Shown: piece by piece, positions 1-8,841 of the stretch
Layout: each line of letters opens with the position of its first letter
Position numbering within the stretch: the first letter of the stretch is position 1
NCBI GenBank assembly: GCA_015231955.1
Contig: JADGAN010000024.1
Coordinates: 1 to 64,000 of the forward strand
DNA length: 64,000 bases
From: Oligoflexia bacterium
GTDB lineage: Bacteria; Bdellovibrionota; Bacteriovoracia; Bacteriovoracales; Bacteriovoracaceae
Direction of reading: 5' to 3'
Translations under genes and position numbers: made by a program
The notes under the pieces: generated by a model
Databases searched by the model: none
Seen by the model: the letters and a program-made list of their open reading frames with translations, nothing else
What the model was told of the DNA's origin: nothing

Positions 1-159
1 GGTTAATTTCTCGACCGTCATGCCATCAATTCCAGGACATCCTTTATTCTTAATGACACTTTTAAGTGCGAATCTTAAATTCTTTGACTCTAAAACCTCC
101 TCTAGTAAATTGTTTGGTAAACTCGGGAGTTTGGGTTGTTGTCTCGCTACTCCATGCAT
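1..159 (-). CDS. ltrA: Group II intron reverse transcriptase/maturase, N-terminal fragment
   Basis: Fifty-three codons are visible from ATG at 159, preceded by GGGAGGGAACT as ribosome binding site. The protein shows the classic maturase N-terminus: a helix of the LLEEVLESKNLRFALKSV type followed by NKGCPGIDGMTVEKL, the RT-0/RT-1 region seen in LtrA-like intron-encoded proteins. The reverse transcriptase core, X and endonuclease domains lie outside the window. The family splices its host intron RNA and copies it into new DNA sites. Identification is firm. Whether the full protein is intact is unknown. Confidence 0.85.
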   Translation of the reverse strand, partial: MHGVARQQPKLPSLPNNLLEEVLESKNLRFALKSVIKNKGCPGIDGMTVEKLT

Positions 160-650
160 AGTTCCCTCCCTATGGGATCCAAGAGTTTCACTCTTAATTC
201 CCTTAGTATAGGTGTCTGATGTTTTCTGCTTTTCACACTTCATAAGAAACCAATCCTACTAACCTCTCCACATTGTTTGGACCTTCACAGAACTATTCTG
301 CTACTACGTCCTCTGCTGACTTCTTATTCACGATAGCGGCCCTTGCAGGCAACCCGGTCAGTAATGATCTGACAGCAAATAAGATCTCCCGGGGTAAGAG
401 TAATAACCTTCAATGCACAACTGCCAGAGTATACGTTTTCGGTCTTTGATGGATATGGACTTCGCTATGGTTCGCCAGCTCGTCCGACCTACCCGCCTCA
501 AATCTGGTTTCTGTACGTCAGCTCGCATCTTTGATCCGCGCTTCTTTCAGACCCTGTCTCACGACAACGCCCTTGCGCTTCACTATCCTTCACCTCCATC
601 AGGTTGGATTGGGACTTTCACCCTCAAATTATTACCCATGCCCGGCACAC
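1..650 (-). mobile_element. Group II intron, 5' part (runs off left edge)
   Basis: On the minus strand the sequence from 650 begins GTGTGCCGGGCATG, a good match to the GUGYG 5' end of group II introns. It is followed by a GAGGGTGAAAGTCCC-type segment usual near the start of domain I. About 490 bases of structured-looking non-coding sequence then lead into a maturase reading frame starting at 159, which is the normal order. The intron continues outside the window, so its 3' end and splice-site pairing cannot be checked. The 5' exon on the minus strand ends just after a short hairpin (659-669), the kind of site class C introns favour, but class assignment is a guess. Open frames on the plus strand here are artefacts of the RNA structure. 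Confidence 0.8.
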
Positions 651-658
651 GAACTAAA

Positions 659-669
659 CGCCTTCGGCG
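659..669 (-). other. Short hairpin at the intron 5' exon junction
   Basis: CGCC-GAA-GGCG on the minus strand forms a 4-bp stem ending ten bases before the intron 5' end at 650. Class C group II introns insert just downstream of hairpins, often terminators, so this may be the target motif. The stem is short and not followed by a T-run. Confidence 0.3.
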
Positions 670-902
670 CGGATTCCTTACTTCGAAAGTTTTGCGTACA
701 AGCTAAACATAACAGGGCATTTGCCGGTGCTATCATATTCCGCTAAACATTTAACTCCTGCCTTTAAAAAAAACACCATCAAAACACTGGGTCGAACTAA
801 TAATTGCAAGTCTATTGGGTTTTCTATTAACAATCCTCTTTAGCGTCTCCTAAATAAGCACTTTATTAATATTGATTTGCTTTCATAGCAAAGGAGATGA
901 TC

Positions 903-1549
903 ATGGGTGTTTTTCATGACAGATTATTAGAAGAACTTGAACTGAGAGGATTTAGTAATAACACTAAAACTGCTTACGTGTATGGAGTAAGGGAATTTAT
1001 AAATTTTCATCAAAAATCACCAGATAAGCTAGGTCTTTCTGATATAAAAGGATACCAATATTTTCTAATAAAAACAAAGAAGATGAATCCGAAGTCTGTT
1101 AATCAGCAGACAGCGGCCATCACTTTTTTTTATAGAAATGTTTTGAATAGAGCTTGGCCTGCTAAGACAATTCCACGAATAAAATGCCAACTAAGAATCC
1201 CCGTTATGCTTACGCTAGATGAGATACAAAAAGTATTAAATACGGCCTCTAATATAAAGCACAAAGCTTTGCTCATGACAATGTACTCATCTGGGCTTCG
1301 TGTTAGTGAGGTATTGAATTTAAAGCACTTTGATATCGATAGCAAAAGGATGGTTATCAACATAAAAAATGGGAAAGGAGGAAAAGATCGTCAAGCGATC
1401 CTCTCTCCATATCTTCTAGATTGCTTAAGAGAATATTGAAAAAAAACAAAGAGGATAAATCTATTTGGTTATTTTCTTCGTCACATAAAGCGCCTGAAAG
1501 TAACAATGGAAGTGATATCTATGGAACGATAAAAATTATACTATACTGA
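903..1549 (+). pseudogene. Tyrosine recombinase/integrase, frameshifted and truncated
   Basis: The intact part encodes about 178 residues with an N-terminal SAM-like DNA-binding domain and the beginning of the catalytic domain, including the SGLRVSEVL box with the first catalytic Arg and a GKGGKDR segment with the catalytic Lys. ATG at 903 is preferred because AAGGAG (891-896) lies six bases upstream. The frame stops at TGA 1437-1439. Moving by one base at a TG plus eight-A run restores the expected continuation (LREY-W-KKNKEDKSIWLF) up to a stop at 1547-1549. The HxxR box and nucleophilic Tyr are still missing after that, so the gene is dead. It resembles the integrases carried by IS and integron-like elements and fits the mobile debris at this edge. 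Confidence 0.8.
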
Positions 1550-2425
1550 TTTTTGCAAAAAAAAAATAATCAACATGATATCGATCGGTTATCAATCGAT
1601 GAATCAGTGTTTTGTCTGTTTTATAGGGTACGAGTAAATATTACTTAGGGGCCGAACAAAAAAAATTCTAGCAACAATGTTTTATCAAATGCTCACTGTT
1701 AAAGTAAGAAAAAGAGGAGGCAGGATGGAACCTAGAGCAGTAAAGAAAAGAGCAAAGCCTCACAAGCGATTAACTCAACCTAGGGAGGAATGGAAAAGAA
1801 ATCTCAATGCTTAAGTTAGCGCCATTGATACGATAAATAATATTGTAGATTTTCTGGAATATTTCATAAGAAAACTAGAGATATCTAGGGATAGTCGGTG
1901 ATCATTACATAAGAACGTTTTGGTGAGTTGATTTTAATAGTGGTACCGATACTTACTTACAGAATGGGATATTCTAAAAAACTATTTCAAGTACAGGATA
2001 ACTTCTTCATTGTCAGAGGGGGTAAACAACGTGATTAAGGTTATAAAATGGTGTGTGCTTACAGCTTTAGGAATATGGAGTATTCCAATCCAAAAATTCT
2101 ACAAATTTGTGGCCTTCTCAACTCAAAATTCATCAAAAGTTCAACAGATTTTGCTGTAATAAGAAATCAAATGATTGCACAAATTTGACATAGACCAATA
2201 TTCATGACCAACATTCATGGCATAAATAGTTGGCATAAATATTTTTACAAAAATGTTCTAATTAGATCCCTCTTCTTTATAACACTTTGAAAATAAGAAA
2301 AAAATAAGAAAAAATCAATGTGTAATCCTTGACTATGATCTATAATCATTTTTTCTGTTTGTGAATTCAGAAAATTATGAAAATAAAAATTCCATTTTAT
2401 TAATTTTTGCAGAGGAGATTTTTTA
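1550..2425. other. Intergenic stretch, no convincing gene
   Basis: About 880 bases of AT-rich sequence. A 29-codon frame at 1725-1814 has a good ribosome binding site (GAGGAGG) but is Lys/Arg-rich, short and unrecognised, and may be the remnant of a broken gene. A small inverted repeat, GGAATA/TATTCC with a 5-base loop, lies at 2070-2086. A perfect TATAAT at 2341-2346, upstream of the next gene, has no good -35 partner at the right distance. Confidence 0.5.
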
Positions 2426-3061
2426 ATGAAAACGTTTAAATTAGGTGCATCTTTACTATTATTGAGCATGCTTTTCTTTTTAGGTATTTCTCAAAGCTCG
2501 TATGCTACAACAACAGCGGATGTTTTGGCGGCGATTGCTGCGCAAAATGTAAAGGCAGCAGCCACTGACTTAGGGAAATTAGTAGCAAGCGCTTCTTTAG
2601 CAACTGAAGAATCTGGAATGTCCGACGCAGAAATAGCGGAGGCAAATAAATCTTTGGCCGCCCTAAAAACAAAAACCGCGCAAGTAATCCAGGAGCTTTC
2701 TGCAAAAATAGATTCCTATGTTAAAGGAGTTGATGGACTACCTCCAGTTCCGCTTATTAGCGATGCAATGGCAATTAGTAATCAAAAGAAAATTAGGACA
2801 TCTATGGTAAGTTTGAGCAATTTAATTGTAAGCAGTAAAGACGGTGAAATTTCTATCTCTGATTTAATCAAGAATAAAAATGAGGAAAAGATTTTATATG
2901 AAGCCTTTCGCATCTATAATGAGAGATTTATAAGAATGCACAATATGGCATTCTTTCATGCCAAAGCGACCAAGGTAATTCCTCCACAAGTTGATTTTGA
3001 ATTTGACTTTAATCATGCTGTTACCCCTTCTGCCTCTACTTGTGAATCTACTCCTCAATAA
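2426..3061 (+). CDS. Secreted protein of unknown function
   Basis: The 211-residue product starts with a clear Sec signal peptide: Lys near the N-terminus, a Leu-rich core and a likely cleavage after SYA at about residue 27. The mature part is Ala- and Ser-rich and probably mostly helical, with a Pro-rich LPPVP stretch in the middle and two acidic segments near the end. I recognise no domain. GAGGAG nine to ten bases before ATG supports the start. It stands alone between mobile debris and a long non-coding stretch, so the context gives no function. Confidence 0.75.
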   Translation: MKTFKLGASLLLLSMLFFLGISQSSYATTTADVLAAIAAQNVKAAATDLGKLVASASLATEESGMSDAEIAEANKSLAALKTKTAQVIQELSAKIDSYVKGVDGLPPVPLISDAMAISNQKKIRTSMVSLSNLIVSSKDGEISISDLIKNKNEEKILYEAFRIYNERFIRMHNMAFFHAKATKVIPPQVDFEFDFNHAVTPSASTCESTPQ

Positions 3062-3746
3062 AAAGACTGAAAACGAGATTTAAAAGCGGCCGATTGACTA
3101 AGTTGAGAGGACACTACCAGTTATCCTGTTTCTAAAAAAATTAATTTTTGCCTAAAGGTACGGGCTAGTTTTGAGGTCATTTTGTTCGTCATAAATTAGA
3201 GATTGCAATATGACGAACCTTCCATTATTAGGAAGCCTCACCCTTTTAATGTCATTAATAGAATATGTAAAATATCCAACTAATAAAGATAAGGATCTAC
3301 TTGGTGCTGAAAATCGCCAACAACAATTGGATTCTTCATTAACACATGAAAACCCAATTATCTGAAAATATTGAAGAGACTTAAATTATAGCACAAAAAA
3401 GTAACCTTTTGATAAAATAAGATTGGTGGATCGTTAAACACAGAACCAGTACCTGCTGGTGGACGACAGGCCTCGGGGAAATCAGAATAACGGCAGAATC
3501 CTTAATCGGATTCAGTGTATAGAAGAAACTAACGAGCTCTAGGTTTAAGTGAAATCCAAAAGTTCCAAGCGAGTACGCCACAGCGACGAGATTAGCACGT
3601 CACCATAGGAGAGATACCAAAGTGAGTCCTCAGCACCACAGGTTGGAAGGGGAAAATAATTTCTCTCCGTTTTTTTGATGGAATTTTAGTTGGCAAATTT
3701 AGTATGAGTAAATGTCTATAATTTCAAAATTCAGATTAATTTCAAC
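3062..3746. other. Intergenic region carrying one arm of an inverted repeat
   Basis: About 690 bases with no convincing gene. Its main content is the repeat arm at 3547-3665. A TATAAT hexamer at 3717-3722 lies upstream of the next gene, but the only TTGACA-like element (TTGGCA, 3690-3695) is 21 bases away, too far for a normal promoter, so I do not call one. Confidence 0.45.
3547..3665 (-). repeat. Diverged inverted repeat, left arm
   Basis: Read on the minus strand, this segment aligns with 8534-8655 on the plus strand. Shared blocks include AAATTATT, CCTTCCAAC, CTCACTTT, TGTGGCGT and CTCGCTT, with small gaps and an estimated two thirds or more of positions matching by eye. The two arms face each other across the secreted-protein and pseudopilin genes. 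The repeat could be a remnant of a mobile element or a conserved structured RNA. Confidence 0.6.
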
Positions 3747-3752
3747 TTGCTA

Positions 3753-4478
3753 ATGAAAAAATGTTTGAAAGTATTCTCTTTTGTGCTTACTATCATATAT
3801 ATGGATAAGTTTCTAACAAATTTTCACATCGTAGTAATGGCCATCATTAATTTGCTTGCAATAAATTGTTTTGAAGCATATGCAGGAAGAATATTACATA
3901 CTCCCTCCACTGAGCTTACGACTATGCATGGAGGATCTAATGGTACTTTGTCGTGTAACGGTGCCGATATGCTCCCCGGGCCACACTACGGCCCAGCAAA
4001 TGGCGTTCGCTTAGTAAGTCATCATTACTCAGTCGTTTTAAGAAACCTCTCTAACATTGCCCAAACAGTTTCCTTGAGTGTGTCCCAGGGAACATCAGTT
4101 TATAGCTCTAACAGTGGTGGCTTTGCCAATCCCATTCCCGTCGTCAACGGCCCTACCTATGGGGTAAGTAGTGATACTCCTCTTTATGTCAATCAAGTCA
4201 TTGGTCCTACCTCGCAATTAATTTTAGAAGTGACCAGTCAATGTTCAAGTAGCGCCTGTATTCTCTTTCCTCTTGAGGCAAAGCTTGCTTGTAACACGCA
4301 GACGGAACAGATCTGCCTTGGTCAAACTACAAACATGGGGTTTATTATCGATATTAAGGAAGATAGAGGAGCTCTCTCTGGTTACATTTTAGCGTCCACA
4401 CAGCGTTGTTTTGGATATGTTGATCACTACTTATCTCAACCTCCAGTTCATCCTATCAATGGAGGAAGAGCTTTTTAG
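3753..4478 (+). CDS. Secreted Cys-rich protein, paralogue 1
   Basis: The product has about 241 residues with a long hydrophobic N-terminal region that ends in an AYA-like cleavage site near residue 44. The mature part contains HGGSNGT, SCNGADML, several Cys including a C-x8-C-x8-C type cluster, then KEDRGALSGY, GYVDHYLS and a C-terminal INGGRAF. The same blocks occur in order in the next gene, so the two are tandem duplicates. ATG 3753 lacks a clear Shine-Dalgarno, and a start further in would give a more normal signal peptide, so the start is uncertain. Neighbouring pseudopilin genes suggest a surface or pilus-associated substrate. That is inference. Confidence 0.7.
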   Translation: MKKCLKVFSFVLTIIYMDKFLTNFHIVVMAIINLLAINCFEAYAGRILHTPSTELTTMHGGSNGTLSCNGADMLPGPHYGPANGVRLVSHHYSVVLRNLSNIAQTVSLSVSQGTSVYSSNSGGFANPIPVVNGPTYGVSSDTPLYVNQVIGPTSQLILEVTSQCSSSACILFPLEAKLACNTQTEQICLGQTTNMGFIIDIKEDRGALSGYILASTQRCFGYVDHYLSQPPVHPINGGRAF

Positions 4479-4516
4479 CTTCGGTTTTGATTAGTAATTG
4501 GTAGGGAGGAAAAAAG

Positions 4517-5194
4517 ATGTACTGCAAATACAAGATAAAAACTTTTCTCTTTCTTATCCTATTGACTCATCTTTTTTGTCTTCAGGCCTATGCCGCTCGT
4601 TCCATGCTGTTACCTCCTATAGGATTTAAAAGTGTTCATGGTGGGAAACAAGGAACACATAGTTGCATAAGTGCCGATATGTTAAAAGCAGATTTGTATG
4701 GTGAGGGTACCGTAGCGTTCGTTTACCATCTCTATATTTTGTCCTTGAAAAATATCTATTCCAAAGATCAACATGTGAGTGTAACTGTTGAAAAAGACTC
4801 TTTTGCACAAGTATTTATTTCTAATAGTAGCAATCCCTCCTATGTAGATTTAGCTAATCCCAAAGAGATCAAATTGACCTCGGATCAAAATTTCATTGAA
4901 TTTAAAAAAACTATTCCAGCGAACGGACATAATACTGTTGCGATTCATGCAAGATGTGATAACGCTGGTTGTGCTATTGGTCCCTTGAATGTGGTTCAGA
5001 GCTGTTGTTCAGGTACGCCAGCACAAGTATGCATAATGGAGGCTTCGAGTTTAAATTTAAAAATCACCGTTGATGAAGATGAGGGGGCCATTCTTGGGTA
5101 TGTTTATACTATGGCCCACAGAGCGGCCGGCTACGTGGATCACCCCCTCTCAGTCTTACCCACTCTAAATATCAATGGAGGGCGGCCATTTTAA
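4517..5194 (+). CDS. Secreted Cys-rich protein, paralogue 2
   Basis: The 225-residue product has a typical signal peptide (KIKTFLFLILLTHLFCLQAYA, cleaved near residue 27) and a good ribosome binding site (GGGAGGAAAAAAG). It shares with the preceding protein HGG-x-x-GT, SC-x-x-ADML, the clustered Cys residues, VDEDEGAILGY, GYVDHPLS and the C-terminal INGGRPF. The conserved ends and variable middle suggest a common fold with diverging surface. The stop codon overlaps the proposed ATT start of the next gene, so the two are likely translated together. No known family is recognised. Confidence 0.75.
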   Translation: MYCKYKIKTFLFLILLTHLFCLQAYAARSMLLPPIGFKSVHGGKQGTHSCISADMLKADLYGEGTVAFVYHLYILSLKNIYSKDQHVSVTVEKDSFAQVFISNSSNPSYVDLANPKEIKLTSDQNFIEFKKTIPANGHNTVAIHARCDNAGCAIGPLNVVQSCCSGTPAQVCIMEASSLNLKITVDEDEGAILGYVYTMAHRAAGYVDHPLSVLPTLNINGGRPF

Positions 5195-5700
5195 AACCTA
5201 GCTCTTTTTTCTCCAAAAGATATTTTGTATTTACCATCTCTGGATTTACGCTTCTAGAGATGACGATTTCTTTAGGGTTAATGGCCGTCACTCTATTCTT
5301 GATTTTTCAATTGGGATTTATGTTTAAACGTAGTATCAGTAAAGTTGAAAAAACCTCTTTTGCAGAAAAATATTTAGCGGCCCAAGCACTAACACTAACC
5401 CAAGCTAATTTTTTATTTTTGCAGCAAATTTGCGATGAGGCCAAAGCTTATAACTACAAATGCGATAACGATATTCGCCCGGATCCCTCTCAATACTTGG
5501 GAAAAGGAGCATTTCTCTATCGTTGGATCAAAATAAACAATCTTAGTGAGTATTGTATTGATATTGAAAACTTTGAACTTAAGGCCAATGAGAATTACTT
5601 GGATATAAAATTACGCCTCCTTTCCCGTCGAATCTCCCAGGGAGGAAAAACTTCTGATGCTGATGAAAATAGATTTGTAACTTTCAGGAAAGGACGATGA
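5188..5700 (+). CDS. Pseudopilin-like protein, probable ATT start
   Basis: The frame includes the type IV prepilin motif SGFTLLEMTISLGLMAV, with the Gly before Phe and the Glu at position 5 that prepilin peptidase substrates need. The first ATG (5260) falls after this Glu and would destroy the signal. Upstream there is no in-frame ATG, GTG or TTG. ATT at 5188 lies five bases after GGAGGG (5177-5182) and overlaps the preceding stop, so it is the best start and gives about 170 residues with an 18-20 residue leader. The rest is a hydrophobic helix and a small domain with a few Cys. It is followed directly by two more pilin-like genes. Confidence 0.7.
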   Translation: MLKPSSFFSKRYFVFTISGFTLLEMTISLGLMAVTLFLIFQLGFMFKRSISKVEKTSFAEKYLAAQALTLTQANFLFLQQICDEAKAYNYKCDNDIRPDPSQYLGKGAFLYRWIKINNLSEYCIDIENFELKANENYLDIKLRLLSRRISQGGKTSDADENRFVTFRKGR

Positions 5701-7019
5701 AACGAAAATCACAAGGTTTTACTTTTCTAGAGACTATCGTTGTCTTAGGTATCCTGAGCTTGTTTATCTATGGTTTTACAAAGTACATGTCCATGCCCTC
5801 TAAGACTGTTGCAACCATCGAAGACAATTTAGATCGTATTCGCGATGCAGGTTTAATGGAACACTATTTAAGTAATATTGCATTAAGTACAACCATGCGC
5901 TTTTTTCATTTTGATAGCAAAGGAAATCCAGTCCGTGCGCTTCGACCTTTACCAGAAATGTGTGCTAACTTAAGCTTTGACAGCGAATGTCAGCAAGACA
6001 CGGCCATTTTATATACTAAATATAGGAGTAGTTCTCCCTCACTTTCCATCATTTGCAGAATCGCCCCAATTCCTGGAGTAGATGATAAAGCTTATTATGT
6101 TATCGATCTTAGCAATAGTCGCTATGGAAATGGTGTCATGCAAGCTGGAGGGCTGAGTGTCGAGGTTACCCATGCCTTAGGTGCGAGCTTCATTCCTGAA
6201 GGGAAAGTGTTCACCAATAGCAATAGCATTTTGGCCTTGTTGACTACTCCCAATGCCTATTTATTTAATATCAAAAATGTGCCTATACAATTTCACCCTA
6301 CTCAAGATGCAACAAGTGAAACCTTTTCTGGTAACCCGGAATTTACTTTCGATTGCTACAATAGACTGCAAGTTCAATCGATCGATGCTTTGGGACAAAG
6401 AAGGTTCAATGTTAGTAACTTATATAAAGTCGAATTGGTTCCACTCTTCATTAGCGAACTGGCCCCAGACAATCCACCAATTACCATTGATTTTAGTGCA
6501 GAGATTTTAAACCCAACAGATTATCCGATAAGAGCTTTTAATGTTGAATTGGAAGTTTTTGGCAAAAGTAAAATTGGAGATAAAATGTTGTTGGGTATAA
6601 GCAAGTGCTCTTTTCAAAATGGAACCTTTCAATGCACGCCGCATGCTGATAACAATTTAATGATTCATAATGCAGTCTCATTACGAATAGACCAATCGTT
6701 TAAAATCCCTTTATTCGATGCTAGTGGGAATATGGAAAATGATAACAATTGGTATGAAATTATATCTAATACTCAAACTGCCACTTGTGCAAGTTTAACT
6801 CCTGAATGCATTACAGGGGCATTAGTGAGCACAAGCAAAATGGAGATAGCTCATCTTGCAAATATAGCAGAAACAGATAATCATCTACTGTCCAATAATT
6901 TTTCGATGATTAAGCAGAGAGAATTAGCAGGACTTCGCTTTCGCTACAAACAACAACAGAAGCAGCAAATGGGGCACATTAATCTCAAGGACGGTGAAAT
7001 GTATGTCTTCCTGCCTTAA
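5697..7019 (+). CDS. Prepilin-type N-terminal domain protein (large minor pseudopilin)
   Basis: The N-terminus KRKSQGFTFLETIVVLGILS carries a prepilin peptidase site (cleavage after QG) and the conserved Glu at mature position 5, followed by a hydrophobic helix. The remaining ~400 residues are far longer than a normal pilin and form a large extracytoplasmic domain with scattered Cys. This is typical of PilW/GspJ-like minor pilins that initiate or cap a pilus. The start ATG overlaps the preceding stop (ATGA), so the genes are coupled. The exact system (type IV pilus or type II secretion) cannot be decided because no assembly ATPase or platform gene is visible here. Confidence 0.75.
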   Translation: MKRKSQGFTFLETIVVLGILSLFIYGFTKYMSMPSKTVATIEDNLDRIRDAGLMEHYLSNIALSTTMRFFHFDSKGNPVRALRPLPEMCANLSFDSECQQDTAILYTKYRSSSPSLSIICRIAPIPGVDDKAYYVIDLSNSRYGNGVMQAGGLSVEVTHALGASFIPEGKVFTNSNSILALLTTPNAYLFNIKNVPIQFHPTQDATSETFSGNPEFTFDCYNRLQVQSIDALGQRRFNVSNLYKVELVPLFISELAPDNPPITIDFSAEILNPTDYPIRAFNVELEVFGKSKIGDKMLLGISKCSFQNGTFQCTPHADNNLMIHNAVSLRIDQSFKIPLFDASGNMENDNNWYEIISNTQTATCASLTPECITGALVSTSKMEIAHLANIAETDNHLLSNNFSMIKQRELAGLRFRYKQQQKQQMGHINLKDGEMYVFLP

Positions 7020-8397
7020 TGGCCAAAGTTTCATTTTTAGTGCATGGAAATCACAAAGAGGAACAATGATCTTGAATCTCTTTTTTATTTCCTTATTAGG
7101 AACTGTGACTTACATCGTGATGAATTACCATAAACTTATTATAAAAACCTCCAAACTTTCTGAAGAGAACATTACAGCACACTTAGAATTTCAATCTGCT
7201 ACAGAGACCGTCTATCTTGCATACATTCAGGCAAAGGTAAAATACTTAACCCAACTAAGCAGTTGTACCAACACCGTAAAACCTTTTTTAGAAGCATTAA
7301 ATACTGGACATGGTTGTGACCAAGATATTGCCGTTCAAATCTTTACCAGTGGAGATGAAGTTGAATATCCAAATGCAATGGCCATTATGGAAAAATTTTA
7401 TTATTACGATAGTGGATGCACCATTCACAAAGACAAGTCTGATTGTATGAGTCAGTCAAATAAAATGATTACCATCAACAAGAGCAATTATAAAGAGGGT
7501 TACTTAACGCCAATTCATGATTACCGCTACGATTTTTATATTTTGCAATCACTGCCAGACAAGGGCCAATTGGAATTCTTAGTTATTCTTACGCGTGATA
7601 AGAGCGATACTATCTTTGCAGAAACTAAAAAACGATTTTTTTCACTAGATGATAGTATGGAAACATCAGATGGTAATATGGAAACATCTGGCAGTGGCAT
7701 GGCCCATATGGACGCCGATGGTAAAGTGGTAAATAGCGCCCCTTCCCCTCTTGATCGATGCGGAGGCAAGCCTTGGGGTAAATTACTCTTATTTGATCCA
7801 TTAACATCAACATGTAATTCATTTTCCATGTTGGGGGGAGTGGACGGCCTTGCTTATTATAAAGGGAGATATTTTGGATTTCGTCCTAGTGATGGCCAAG
7901 TTTTTGATCTTTTGAGCACTTTTGCTCCAGGAAAAATTACGTTGGAAGAGGATGGAACCCTCGATGGAACTGGCGCCCTCAAAATATTTCCTTCTTACAG
8001 CAAGGCCTTATTATCTCATTCGCAGGATATTACCCTAATTGAGGATGATATTTATACTATTAGTAGTAACGGAGTCATCGGATTAATGGATCTCACTGCG
8101 GATGATGGGACGGGAAATAAAGGGGCCATCATCTCTATTTGTGACCTAGCTAAGCTGGGATGGATGCAAAATTATGATGGTATTTTGGCATTAGCAAAAA
8201 GTAGTAAGTTAGGTGATATCAGCAAAGTTGGGAACATTGCTACTTTTTATCTTAAAACGTCTAATGGAGATCTATTAAATGTCAACGTGGAGATCATTAG
8301 CGATACTGGAAACGGTCACTACAGTTGCACTGTGACCAAAGACAAAACCACCCAAGAAATTGAATTCAAGCGATCCTACGGATTTGATCGTGTCTAA
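7003..8397 (+). CDS. PilX-like minor pilin, extended
   Basis: About 464 residues from ATG 7003, with AAGGA eleven bases upstream; GTG 6994 is an alternative. The segment SQRGTMILNLFFISLLGTVT resembles the N-terminal anchor of PilX/GspK-type minor pilins, where RG is followed by a hydrophobic helix, but lacks the usual Glu. A near-repeat, METSDGN/METSGSG, sits in a flexible region around residues 212-227. Thereafter the protein looks globular and beta-rich with a few Cys. It overlaps the preceding gene and ends the pseudopilin operon. It is probably exported as part of the same surface appendage or adhesin complex. Confidence 0.6.
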   Translation: MSSCLNGQSFIFSAWKSQRGTMILNLFFISLLGTVTYIVMNYHKLIIKTSKLSEENITAHLEFQSATETVYLAYIQAKVKYLTQLSSCTNTVKPFLEALNTGHGCDQDIAVQIFTSGDEVEYPNAMAIMEKFYYYDSGCTIHKDKSDCMSQSNKMITINKSNYKEGYLTPIHDYRYDFYILQSLPDKGQLEFLVILTRDKSDTIFAETKKRFFSLDDSMETSDGNMETSGSGMAHMDADGKVVNSAPSPLDRCGGKPWGKLLLFDPLTSTCNSFSMLGGVDGLAYYKGRYFGFRPSDGQVFDLLSTFAPGKITLEEDGTLDGTGALKIFPSYSKALLSHSQDITLIEDDIYTISSNGVIGLMDLTADDGTGNKGAIISICDLAKLGWMQNYDGILALAKSSKLGDISKVGNIATFYLKTSNGDLLNVNVEIISDTGNGHYSCTVTKDKTTQEIEFKRSYGFDRV

Positions 8398-8533
8398 AGA
8401 TCCATGGCATTCAGTGCTATGCACTTGTGGTTTCGTACTTGCTAAAAATTTGCGATTGCGACAGTGATCAGGCCACATAAAATCACACGATGCTCTTAAA
8501 AACTTGCATCGTAACTTACATAAAAACAAACGA

Positions 8534-8655
8534 AGGAAAATTATTATCTCCTTCCAACGTTGTGGAGTCAGAGTCTCACTTTTTTATTCCTTCTATAGCG
8601 ACGATACTCAATCGTCATTGTGGCGTCCTCGCTTAGATATTCTGGCTTTCATTTT
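8534..8655 (+). repeat. Diverged inverted repeat, right arm
   Basis: This is the partner of 3547-3665 read in opposite orientation. It contains its own small inverted repeat, ACGAT-ACTCA-ATCGT, which may mark a structured RNA. Open frames through it in either arm are not conserved in sequence, so I do not consider it coding. Confidence 0.6.
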
Positions 8656-8695
8656 ATCTAAGTGGCCGTTGTTTTACGTTCCTTAATCCATGACA

Positions 8696-8713
8696 CTGAA
8701 CATGTATGTTCAG
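8696..8713. promoter_or_regulatory. Palindrome CTGAACAT-GT-ATGTTCAG
   Basis: Perfect 8-bp arms are separated by two bases. There is no T-run on either side, so it is not an obvious intrinsic terminator. It could be an operator or the end of a mobile element. It lies in the convergent gap before the ssnA-like gene. Confidence 0.35.
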
Positions 8714-8841
8714 GCTTGCCCCGGCGCTCATCGACTCTCTCTACCGAGTAGTAGGTGCTTTTATCAATTTTCATCAATGAATAATCAAGCATTTATAAAA
8801 TGCCACTGGAGATTTATTACCAATGAGTAAACTGTCCTTTT

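Larger units (their letters stand above)
8398..8841. other. Convergent intergenic region with repeat arm and palindrome
   Basis: This stretch separates the plus-strand pilin genes from the minus-strand purine genes. It contains the right repeat arm (8534-8655) and a palindrome at 8696-8713. A short stem AGTGC-TAT-GCACT occurs at 8413-8425 without a T-run. No convincing gene is seen. Confidence 0.5.

Noticed and set aside
413-746. Overlapping open frames on the plus strand that could be read as small hypothetical proteins
   Set aside because: They lie mostly within the non-coding 5' part of the group II intron, read on the wrong strand, and have no ribosome binding site.
1725-1814. Twenty-nine-codon frame with a good ribosome binding site
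   Set aside because: Too short and unlike any protein I recognise. Kept only as a remark in the intergenic entry.
2329-2346. TTGACT followed by TATAAT before the secreted-protein gene
   Set aside because: The two hexamers are only six bases apart, so they cannot be one promoter.
3100-3140. A segment resembling an insertion-sequence end (AAGTTGAGAGGACACT)
   Set aside because: No transposase remnant, second end or target duplication could be found nearby, so it is only a resemblance.
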